Part shown: positions 42,383-49,016 of the stretch, piece after piece
How the letters are laid out: every line of letters starts with the position of its first letter
Numbering within the stretch: position 1 is the stretch's first letter
NCBI RefSeq assembly: GCF_019799905.1
Contig: NZ_JABGCI010000008.1
Coordinates: 1 to 64,000, forward strand
Source: Trujillonella endophytica
GTDB taxonomy: Bacteria; Actinomycetota; Actinomycetes; Mycobacteriales; Geodermatophilaceae
DNA length: 64,000 bases
Reading direction: 5' to 3'
Translations under genes and position numbers: made by a program
The notes under the pieces: generated by a model
What the model was told of the DNA's origin: nothing
What the model saw: the letters and a program-made list of their open reading frames with translations, nothing else
The model's database searches: none

Positions 42383-43938
42383 TGACCGCTCGCCGACGGC
42401 CCGGCGCGCCACCGCTCGGGGCGGCCGCGTTCGTCCTGAGCCTGGTCATGCTGCTGGTCTCGATGACCCTCTCGAGCATGAACGTGGCGCTGCCGAGCGT
42501 GCAGCGCGACCTGCGGCTGGCCGAGGAATCCCTGCAGTGGGTCGTCACCAGCTACTCGCTGCCCTTCGGCGGGCTGCTGCTGCTCGGCGGCCGGGCGGGG
42601 GACCTGCTGGGCCGGCGCCGGGTCCTGCTCGCCGGCGTCGCCGTGTTCACCGCGGCGTCGCTGGCGACGGCCCTGGCCGCCGGGCCGGCCGCCCTCTTCG
42701 CCGCGCGCGCGGTGCAGGGGGTCGGGGCCGCCCTCGCCGCGCCCAGCGCGCTGGCGCTGATCACCGACCGGTACGCCGAGGGGTCGATGCGCAGCCGGGC
42801 CCTCGGCGTCTACGCCGGCGCGGCCAGCGCCGGGGCCGCGGTCGGCCTGGTGGCCGGTGGCGCGCTCACCGAGCTGAGCTGGCGCGCCACGGCGCTGCTC
42901 AACCTGCCGCTGGGCCTGCTCGTCTGCCTCCTGGCGCCGCGGCTGGTCGCCGAGACCGCGCGACACCGCTCGCGGCTGGACCTCACCGGGGCGGTCACCG
43001 GCACGCTGGGCCTCGGGGCGCTGGCGTTCGCGCTGTCCGAGGCCGCACGCGGCGGGTGGACGGCAGCGTCCACGTGGGTGCCCGCCGCCGGCGCCGTCGT
43101 CCTGCTGACCGGGTTCGTGATCCGGGAGCGGCTCGCGCGGGCGCCGCTGCTGCCGCTGCGCCTGTTCGGCGACCGGTCCCGCGCCGGGGCGTACGCCACC
43201 ACCCTGCTGGTCACGGCCTACCAGGGGGTCAGCTTCCTGTTCATGGCCCAGTACGTGCAGCGGGTCCTCGGCTACAGCCCCCTGCAGGCCGGCCTGATCT
43301 ACCTGCCGGCCACCCTCGCCAACACGTTCCTCCCCCTCGTCTGGGCCCGGCTGATGGGCCGGCTGGGCGGTCGCGCGCTCGTCGCCCTGGGCACCACCAG
43401 CTCGGCGATCGGCCTGGCCGGGCTCGCACACGTCGGCACCTCGACCGAGTACCTCACCGGGCTGCTGCCGTTCATGGTCTTCACCGCGGCCGGCGCGGGA
43501 CTGACCTTCCTGCCCCTGACCCTCGTGGCGGTGCACGGGGTCGAGTCGAGGGACGTCGGCATCTCCTCCGGGGTGCTCAACACGCTGCAGTCCATCGGGG
43601 CCGCGCTGGGCATCGCCGCGCTGGTGTCGGTCGCCGCGGCGGTGACCACCGGGGAGCTGGGCGGGGCGCCGGCCGCGGGGGACGAGCTGGCCGACGCGCT
43701 CGTCGCCGGCTACCGGACGGCGTTCTGGATCTGCTGCGGCCTCGCCGTCCTCGCCCTGCTGGTGGCGCTACCGACCATCGGGCCGGTCGGCCGGCGGCCG
43801 CGCGGGGCCGGCGCCCCGGCCGGCCCGAGCGCGGCCGACGACACCGCGCCGGCGCCGGGTCCTGGGACCGGCCCTCCTGCTGGGGCCCGCCGCGAGCGCG
43901 CGAGTGGCGGGGAGCAGGAGGGCCCTCACCCCTCGTAG
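42382..43938 (+). CDS. MFS transporter, DHA2 (EmrB/QacA) type
   Basis: This 518-residue membrane protein has about 14 predicted helices. The first is at about 15-36 (FVLSLVMLLVSMTLSSMNVA), followed by the motif SVQRDL..AEESLQWVVTSY and the motif-A-like loop GGRAGDLLGRRRVLLAG. The motif-C-like GAAVGLVAGGALTELSWRAT is also present. Such transporters export drugs or metabolites by proton antiport. After the P450/ferredoxin it may export a toxic intermediate. The last 40 residues are a Pro/Gly-rich cytoplasmic tail. The start sits in the palindrome array, so translation may be controlled by RNA structure. Confidence 0.9.
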   Translation: MTARRRPGAPPLGAAAFVLSLVMLLVSMTLSSMNVALPSVQRDLRLAEESLQWVVTSYSLPFGGLLLLGGRAGDLLGRRRVLLAGVAVFTAASLATALAAGPAALFAARAVQGVGAALAAPSALALITDRYAEGSMRSRALGVYAGAASAGAAVGLVAGGALTELSWRATALLNLPLGLLVCLLAPRLVAETARHRSRLDLTGAVTGTLGLGALAFALSEAARGGWTAASTWVPAAGAVVLLTGFVIRERLARAPLLPLRLFGDRSRAGAYATTLLVTAYQGVSFLFMAQYVQRVLGYSPLQAGLIYLPATLANTFLPLVWARLMGRLGGRALVALGTTSSAIGLAGLAHVGTSTEYLTGLLPFMVFTAAGAGLTFLPLTLVAVHGVESRDVGISSGVLNTLQSIGAALGIAALVSVAAAVTTGELGGAPAAGDELADALVAGYRTAFWICCGLAVLALLVALPTIGPVGRRPRGAGAPAGPSAADDTAPAPGPGTGPPAGARRERASGGEQEGPHPS

Positions 43939-44477
43939 GTCCAGGGCGTCCGCGGCTCCAGCGGCGGCAGCGGGTTGAGCTTGCCGCGGAACTCCTCGAG
44001 CGGGGCCGAGAAGCCGCCCTCGATCGTCGTCTTGCTGATCCGCCAGCCCTTCTCGGTGCGGACGAAGTCGTTGACCCGCTTCGACAGGCTGATCACCGGC
44101 TCGTTGTCGCGGTGCCAGAACATGCCGAGCATGTTCGAGTACTGGACGGCGGTGTCGCAGGAGACGACGACCTTCTCCGCGACGCTGGTCTGGAAGACGT
44201 AGGGCAGGGGGCCCTCGTCCCCGTAGAAGTAGTGCCAGTACTCGGTGACCGCCTCGCGGCCGCGGGGGCCCTTCCCGGGCTCGTGCAGCATCGCCACCTC
44301 GATGGTCGCGTCGTCGGTCAGGCAGTCCAGCGCCTCCATGCGCCCGGCCTGCAGGCCGTTGAAACCTCCGGTGCACGCGTGGTGGAACTCGTAGAACACC
44401 TCGTTGATCTCGCGGATGTCCTCGAGCTCCTGGAGGCGTGCGGCCAGTGCTGCGTAGGTGGGGTCGGTGCTGGTCAC
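43926..44477 (-). CDS. SnoaL/NTF2-like protein
   Basis: This 183-residue protein has an NTF2-like fold of the SnoaL_4 kind: LEDIREINEVFYEFHHACTG, DDATIEVAMLHEPGKGPRGR, EAVTEYWHYFYG and RVNDFVRTEKGWRISKTTIE. It could be a small hydratase or isomerase, or the beta-type partner of an oxygenase; no oxygenase alpha subunit is nearby. The GTG at 44477 has GAGGAG four to five bases upstream. Its end overlaps the MFS gene by 13 bp (convergent). A TGAACGGCGTTCA palindrome lies 22 bp upstream of the start. Confidence 0.82.
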   Translation of the reverse strand: MTSTDPTYAALAARLQELEDIREINEVFYEFHHACTGGFNGLQAGRMEALDCLTDDATIEVAMLHEPGKGPRGREAVTEYWHYFYGDEGPLPYVFQTSVAEKVVVSCDTAVQYSNMLGMFWHRDNEPVISLSKRVNDFVRTEKGWRISKTTIEGGFSAPLEEFRGKLNPLPPLEPRTPWTYEG

Positions 44478-44498
44478 GCTTCTCCTCGGGAGGGATGA

Positions 44499-44513
44499 CT
44501 GAACGGCGTTCAG
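44499..44513. promoter_or_regulatory. Palindromic operator, CTGAACGGCGTTCAG
   Basis: The 15-bp sequence is an inverted repeat with 7-bp arms (CTGAACG/CGTTCAG) and one central base, a pattern common for TetR-type repressors. It lies 22-36 bp before the GTG of the SnoaL-like gene, where it would block transcription, and 153 bp before the aldehyde dehydrogenase. Confidence 0.6.
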
Positions 44514-44605
44514 CACGCTAGACGGTGACGGGCGTCACGGTCAATGCCGCCGGGCCGGAGCAGTGGGGCGGGCGCCCGGGCTCTCCGCCGGGCGCCCCTT
44601 GACCT

Positions 44606-44615
44606 CTATCATTGC
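44606..44615 (+). promoter_or_regulatory. CTATCATTGC element upstream of the aldehyde dehydrogenase gene
   Basis: This is an exact copy of the 10-mer at 40733-40742. Here it is preceded by TTGACC at 44599-44604, but that is too close to serve as the -35 for TATCAT. TTGACC could pair with a -10 further downstream (GATACC). The element may therefore be an operator rather than a -10. Confidence 0.5.
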
Positions 44616-44665
44616 CCTGATACCGCTCAGGCGGACTCGACCCAGCCTCGTGATCCGGAGACCTC

Positions 44666-46120
44666 ATGCCCCCCGCAGCCGTCGACCGCGCCGTCCTCCC
44701 CGAGCCCGGGTTCCTCATCGGAGCCGAGAAGGTCACGGAGCACGACGGCGAGGTGTACGAGCACCGCTACGCCGCCACGGGCGAGGTGACCCACGCCGTG
44801 CCCCTCGCCGGCGAGCAGGAGGTCGACGCCGCGGTGGCGGCGGCCCGCGCCGCCCTCCCCGCGTGGAAGCGGATGCCCGGGAACGAGCGCCGCCGGCTGA
44901 TGCTGCGCTTCGCGGCCGCGGTCCGCGACAACGAGCGGCTGCGGCACGTGATCACCGTGGAGAACGCCTTCCCGTTCTCGTTCACGCCCTACTTCGCCAA
45001 CTGGGTCGCCGAGCTGTTCGAGTACAACGGCGGGTGGGCGGACAAGATCGGGGGCGGCGAGGTCGTCCCGACGTTCCCCGGCCCGGCGTTCGACTACACC
45101 CTCGACGAGCCCTACGGCGTGGTCGCGGTGATCGTGCCGTGGAACGGGCCGTTCGTCTCCTTCGGCCAGTGGCTGGGCCCGGCGCTCGCGGCCGGCAACA
45201 CCGTCGTCATCAAGCCCCCGGAGATGGCGCCCTACACCTGCCTGGCGCTGGCCGAGCTCGCGCTCGAGGTGGGCTTCCCGCCCGGCGTGATCAACGTCGT
45301 CCCCGGCGGGGCGGTGGCGGGGACGGCCCTGACCAGCCACCGCGACGTGAACAAGATCTGCTTCACCGGCAGCGGCGGCACGGCGAGCCGGATCATCTCC
45401 GCGTCGGCGCCGAACCTGACGCCCACCGCCTTCGAGCTCGGGGGCAAGTCGGCCCGGATCGTGTTCGCCGACGCCGACCTCCAGCAGGCGGCGCGGCGCA
45501 CCCTGCTCGGCACCGGCCAGGCGTGCATCGCCGGCAGTCGGGTGCTGGTGGAGGCGCCCGTCTACGACCAGCTGGTGGAGATGTCGGCGGCCATGGCGAA
45601 GCAGGTGCCGATGGGTGACCCGTTCGACCCGGGCACCTTCGTCGGCCCGGTCATCAGCCAGGGCCACGCGGACCGGATCCTCGGCTTCGTCGACCGTGCG
45701 AAGCAGGCGGGGACCGGCCGGCTGGTCACCGGGGGCGAGCGGCTCGGGGGCGACCTGGCCGAGGGCTACTTCCTGGCGCCGACCATCTTCGCCGACGTCG
45801 ACAACTCCGCCGAGATCGCGCGGGAGGAGGTCTTCGGCCCCGTCACCGCGTTCATGCGGTTCGAGACCGAGGAGGAGGCGGTGGCCATCGCCAACGACTC
45901 CGAGTACGGCCTGGCCGCGCACGTCGAGACCAACGACCTGCGCCGGGCGCACCGGGTGTCGCGCGACCTCGAGGCCGGCACGGTGTGGGTCAACGGCTTC
46001 GTCGACCTGCCGGTCGGGGCGCCGTTCGGCGGCAACAAGCGCTCGGGCTACGGCCGGCAGGGCGGGATCTGGGGCATCCGGGAGTTCCTGCAGACGAAGA
46101 ACGTCTGGATGCCGCTCTGA
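44666..46120 (+). CDS. Aldehyde dehydrogenase (NAD(P)+-dependent)
   Basis: This 484-residue ALDH has VIVPWNGPF (Asn of the oxyanion hole, about 159), the cofactor segment KPPEMAPYT, GFPPGVINVVPGG, FTGSGGTASRI, the general-base Glu in AFELGGKSARI (about 257) and the nucleophilic Cys in GTGQACIAGSR (about 291). EEVFGPV and GGNKRSGYGRQGG complete the fold. It oxidises an aldehyde to a carboxylate, which would then need CoA activation by the ligase or transferases of the island. The ATG has GGAG upstream. A very strong terminator follows, so the gene is transcribed separately from cassette 2. Confidence 0.95.
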   Translation: MPPAAVDRAVLPEPGFLIGAEKVTEHDGEVYEHRYAATGEVTHAVPLAGEQEVDAAVAAARAALPAWKRMPGNERRRLMLRFAAAVRDNERLRHVITVENAFPFSFTPYFANWVAELFEYNGGWADKIGGGEVVPTFPGPAFDYTLDEPYGVVAVIVPWNGPFVSFGQWLGPALAAGNTVVIKPPEMAPYTCLALAELALEVGFPPGVINVVPGGAVAGTALTSHRDVNKICFTGSGGTASRIISASAPNLTPTAFELGGKSARIVFADADLQQAARRTLLGTGQACIAGSRVLVEAPVYDQLVEMSAAMAKQVPMGDPFDPGTFVGPVISQGHADRILGFVDRAKQAGTGRLVTGGERLGGDLAEGYFLAPTIFADVDNSAEIAREEVFGPVTAFMRFETEEEAVAIANDSEYGLAAHVETNDLRRAHRVSRDLEAGTVWVNGFVDLPVGAPFGGNKRSGYGRQGGIWGIREFLQTKNVWMPL

Positions 46121-46124
46121 GCCC

Positions 46125-46163
46125 GCGGGTGCCCGCCCCGGCTCGACCGGGGCGGGCACCCGC
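46125..46163 (+). terminator. Strong terminator hairpin after the aldehyde dehydrogenase gene
   Basis: GCGGGTGCCCGCCCCGG and CCGGGGCGGGCACCCGC form a perfect 17-bp stem with the loop CTCGA, beginning 4 bases after the TGA. No T-run follows, as usual in this G+C range. Confidence 0.85.
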
Positions 46164-46198
46164 GCAGCGCCGTCCGATGTGGCGTGGGTCTCGCCACG

Positions 46199-46226
46199 CG
46201 ATCCCATAGTGGCTACTATGGGATCG
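46199..46226. promoter_or_regulatory. Perfect 28-bp inverted repeat upstream of cassette 2
   Basis: CGATCCCATAGT and ACTATGGGATCG are perfect 12-bp arms around GGCT. The site lies 117-144 bp before the amidohydrolase ATG and is the only AT-rich element in that gap. Its inner half-site ATAGT/ACTAT matches the palindrome at 31183-31195 and the elements at 13997-14106. It is the best operator candidate for the operon 46343-51470. Confidence 0.7.
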
Positions 46227-46342
46227 GCGCCGGTGCTCCGGACGCCGGGACGGTCGGCCCCGACGTGGGGGAGCGGAGTCCCGGCGAGTCCTCCCGAGGA
46301 GACGTCGGTGCAGTCCGGTGCCCGGCGACGAGGAGACCCACC

Positions 46343-47437
46343 ATGACCGAGCGACTCATCTCAGCCGACTCGCACGTGCGCGTGACGCACGACCAGATCA
46401 AGTCCTTCCTCCCCGCGAGGTACCACGAGGGGTACGACGAGGCGGCCGGGGCGCACGAGCGCCGGATGATGACCGGCGCCGGCGCGGCGAACGCGGCCGG
46501 CGCGAAGATGGAGAAGAAGAAGGACAAGGCGACCACCGCCAACTCCGCCTTCTCCCGCCCCAGCTACTCCGACCCGGTGGAGCGGCTGAAGGACATGGAC
46601 GTCGACGGCGTCGACGTCGAGCTCCTCTACAGCGAGGTCAGCGCCTTCCGCTACCTCAGCAACGTCAGGGACGGCGGCGTCGGCCCGGCCCTGCGCGCCT
46701 TCAACGACTGCATCCACGCCTTCGCCGACGTCGACCCCAAGCGGCTGGTGATGAGCTACCAGGTGCCGATCCACGACATCGAGCTGGCCATGTCGGAGGT
46801 CGAGCGGGTCGTCGCCATGGGCGCCAAGTCCCTCCAGCTGCCGGTGTTCCCGAGCGAGCTGGGACAGTCGGACTACTACTCCGACCGCTACGCGCCGCTG
46901 CTCTCGCTGATCCAGGAGACCGGGCTGCCGATCGCGCTGCACATCGGGCTCAAGACGACGCTGAGCGAGCTCGCCGACCGCGACCCCACGCCGCAGAAGG
47001 GGATCATGGTCTCGATGACCCCGCTGATGACGGCGGAGGCCTTCGGCATGTGGACCATGACCGGCCTGCTCGAGCGCTACCCCGACCTCAAGCTCGTCTT
47101 CGTCGAGCCCGGGATCGCCTGGGTGGCCTGGTACATGGAGATGGTCGACGACATGGTCACCCGGCAGGGGTACGAGTACCCCGGCACGACGCTGCTGCCG
47201 AGCGAGTACATGCGCCGGAACATGTCCTTCACGTTCATCGACGAGAAGCTCGGCCTCGAGCGGATGCGCGACTACATCGGGGTCGAGAACCTCATGTGGT
47301 CCACCGACTTCCCGCACCCGGTGACCAGCTGGCCGAACTCGCGCGCGGTCGTCGAGCACCAGTTCGCCGGCGTGCCGCAGGCCGAGCGGGAGCTGATGCT
47401 CTCGGGCAACGCCATGCGGATCTGGAACCTCTCGTAG
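46343..47437 (+). CDS. Amidohydrolase-2 family metal-dependent hydrolase/decarboxylase, cassette 2
   Basis: This 364-residue TIM-barrel protein starts ERLISADSHVRVTHDQIKSF; the ADSHV segment supplies the first metal ligands. A basic insertion (KMEKKKDKATTANSAFSRP, about 54-72) precedes VERLKDMDVDGVDVELLYSE. Later segments are LPIALHIGLKTT (His), LKLVFVEPGIAWVAWYMEMV and MWSTDFPHPVTSWPNS (Asp). It probably hydrolyses a C-C bond or decarboxylates, like the longer homologue at 15783. The ATG follows AGGAG. The DUF35 gene begins 5 bp after its stop. Confidence 0.87.
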   Translation: MTERLISADSHVRVTHDQIKSFLPARYHEGYDEAAGAHERRMMTGAGAANAAGAKMEKKKDKATTANSAFSRPSYSDPVERLKDMDVDGVDVELLYSEVSAFRYLSNVRDGGVGPALRAFNDCIHAFADVDPKRLVMSYQVPIHDIELAMSEVERVVAMGAKSLQLPVFPSELGQSDYYSDRYAPLLSLIQETGLPIALHIGLKTTLSELADRDPTPQKGIMVSMTPLMTAEAFGMWTMTGLLERYPDLKLVFVEPGIAWVAWYMEMVDDMVTRQGYEYPGTTLLPSEYMRRNMSFTFIDEKLGLERMRDYIGVENLMWSTDFPHPVTSWPNSRAVVEHQFAGVPQAERELMLSGNAMRIWNLS

Positions 47438-47442
47438 GTCCG

Positions 47443-47847
47443 GTGGCTGCCTCCGTCGTCCCGCCGTCCCCCGTCCGCGACGACGCCTTCTTCTGGGAGG
47501 GCGTCACCCGGTCGCAGCTGCTGCTCCGCCGCTGCGCGCAGTGCGAGCGGCTGCACCACCCGCCCTCGCCCATGTGCCCGCACTGCGGGTCGGTGGAGTG
47601 GCGCACCGAGGCCGCCTCGGGCGAGGGCACGGTGCACAGCTGGATCGTCTCCGCGCACCCGACCGAGCCCGACGACTCGCCGCGCATCGTCGTGCTGGTC
47701 GACCTGGCCGAGGGGGTGCGGTTCGTGGCCAACCTGGCCGGCATCGCCCCGGCCGACGTGACGGTCGGCCTGGCGGTGCGGGTCACCTTCGAGACGGTCG
47801 GCGGGGTCCTGCTGCCGCAGTTCCGGCCCGTGGAGGTGGCGGAGTGA
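47443..47847 (+). CDS. DUF35 zinc-ribbon/OB-fold protein, cassette 2
   Basis: This 134-residue protein has the docking helix RDDAFFWEGVTRSQLLLRRC, a zinc ribbon with CAQC and CPHC (about 33-52), and an OB-fold (GEGTVHSWIVSAHPTEPDDS, then RIVVLVDLAEGVRFVANLAG). It is the shortest of the three DUF35 proteins. Its stop overlaps the GTG of the thiolase-like gene (GTGA), so the pair is expected to form a complex, as in the Ltp2-ChsH2 aldolase. Gene order relative to cassette 1 is reversed. Confidence 0.88.
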   Translation: MAASVVPPSPVRDDAFFWEGVTRSQLLLRRCAQCERLHHPPSPMCPHCGSVEWRTEAASGEGTVHSWIVSAHPTEPDDSPRIVVLVDLAEGVRFVANLAGIAPADVTVGLAVRVTFETVGGVLLPQFRPVEVAE

Positions 47848-48983
47848 GCGGCTACGGCACGGCGGTGGTCGGCGTCGGCCAGACCGAGTACTCCAAGGAC
47901 TCCGGGCGCAGCGAGCTGCAGCTGGCCTCGGAGGCGATCCGCAACGCGCTGCGTGACGCGGGGCTGGGCCCGGCCGACGTCGACGGCCTGGTGACCATGA
48001 GCGTCGACACCAACGACGAGCTCTTCCTCATCCGCAGCGTCGGCATCCCGAGCCTGCGCTGGTCGTCGCGGATCCCCTTCGGCGGGGGCGGCTCGGCCGG
48101 GACCGTGCAGCACGCCGTCGCCGCCATCGAGTCCGGGCTCGCCGACACGGTGGTGGTCTACCGGGCGTTCAACGAGCGGTCGGGCCGGCGCTTCGGCCAG
48201 CCCGGCGGCCGCGTCGTCCCGCCCGAGTGGAACTGGTACCTGCCCTACGGGCTGGACACCCCGGCCAAGATCTACTCGCTGTGGTTCCAGCGGTACATGA
48301 CCCACTACGGCGTCACCAACGAGGACTTCGGCCGCTACTCCGTGGTGGCGCGCAGGCACGCGGCGACCAACCCGGACGCGTGGTTCTACCAACGGCCGAT
48401 CACGCTCGCCGACCACCAGGCCTCGCGCTGGATCGTCGAGCCCATCCTGCGGCTGCTCGACATGTGCCAGGAGAGCGACGGCGGGGTCGCGATGGTGCTC
48501 ACGAGCGCCGCGCGGGCCCGCGACCTGCCGCACCCGCCGGCGTACGTGGCCGCCACGGCGCTGGGCCAGGTCATGGACGGCGACACGCTGTTCCAGTACC
48601 ACCTGCCCGACACCACCCGGTTCCCGCAGGCGGAGTACGTCGCCGAGCAGCTGTGGAAGCGGACCGGGCTCTCGCCGGCCGACATCGACACCGCCACGCT
48701 CTACGACGCGCAGAGCCCGAGCGTCTTCTTCCAGCTGGAGGCCTTCGGCTTCTGCGGTCCGGGCGAGGCCCGGGACTACATCGCCGACGGGCACATCGAG
48801 CTCGGCGGCAGCTGCCCGGTGAACACCCACGGCGGCCTGCTCGGCGAGGCCTACATCCACGGCATCAACAGCATGGTCGAGGGCGTCCGGCAGATCCGCG
48901 GCACCTCCCACAACCAGGTCGCCGGTGCGCGGCACGTCCTCTGCTCGTCCGGCAAGACCGCCGTCGTCTTCGCCGCCGGCTGA
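47844..48983 (+). CDS. Thiolase-like protein (Ltp2/SCP-x-type putative aldolase), cassette 2
   Basis: This 379-residue protein starts GTAVVGVGQTEYSKDSGRSE. The nucleophile loop reads IPFGGGGSAGTVQHAVAAIE, with no Cys. The C-terminal half has ATLYDAQSPSVFFQLEAFGF, CGPGEARDYIADGHIELGG and NTHGGLLGEAYIHGIN, keeping the LYD Tyr, GFC Cys and the NTHGG of Ltp2-like proteins. It is the closest of the three to the canonical SCP-x pattern. Retro-aldol cleavage with the DUF35 partner is the preferred reading; acyl transfer is the alternative. Confidence 0.84.
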   Translation: MSGYGTAVVGVGQTEYSKDSGRSELQLASEAIRNALRDAGLGPADVDGLVTMSVDTNDELFLIRSVGIPSLRWSSRIPFGGGGSAGTVQHAVAAIESGLADTVVVYRAFNERSGRRFGQPGGRVVPPEWNWYLPYGLDTPAKIYSLWFQRYMTHYGVTNEDFGRYSVVARRHAATNPDAWFYQRPITLADHQASRWIVEPILRLLDMCQESDGGVAMVLTSAARARDLPHPPAYVAATALGQVMDGDTLFQYHLPDTTRFPQAEYVAEQLWKRTGLSPADIDTATLYDAQSPSVFFQLEAFGFCGPGEARDYIADGHIELGGSCPVNTHGGLLGEAYIHGINSMVEGVRQIRGTSHNQVAGARHVLCSSGKTAVVFAAG

Positions 48984-49016
48984 GCCGGCTCCCACCGCAT
49001 CCCGGAGGTACCCCCG

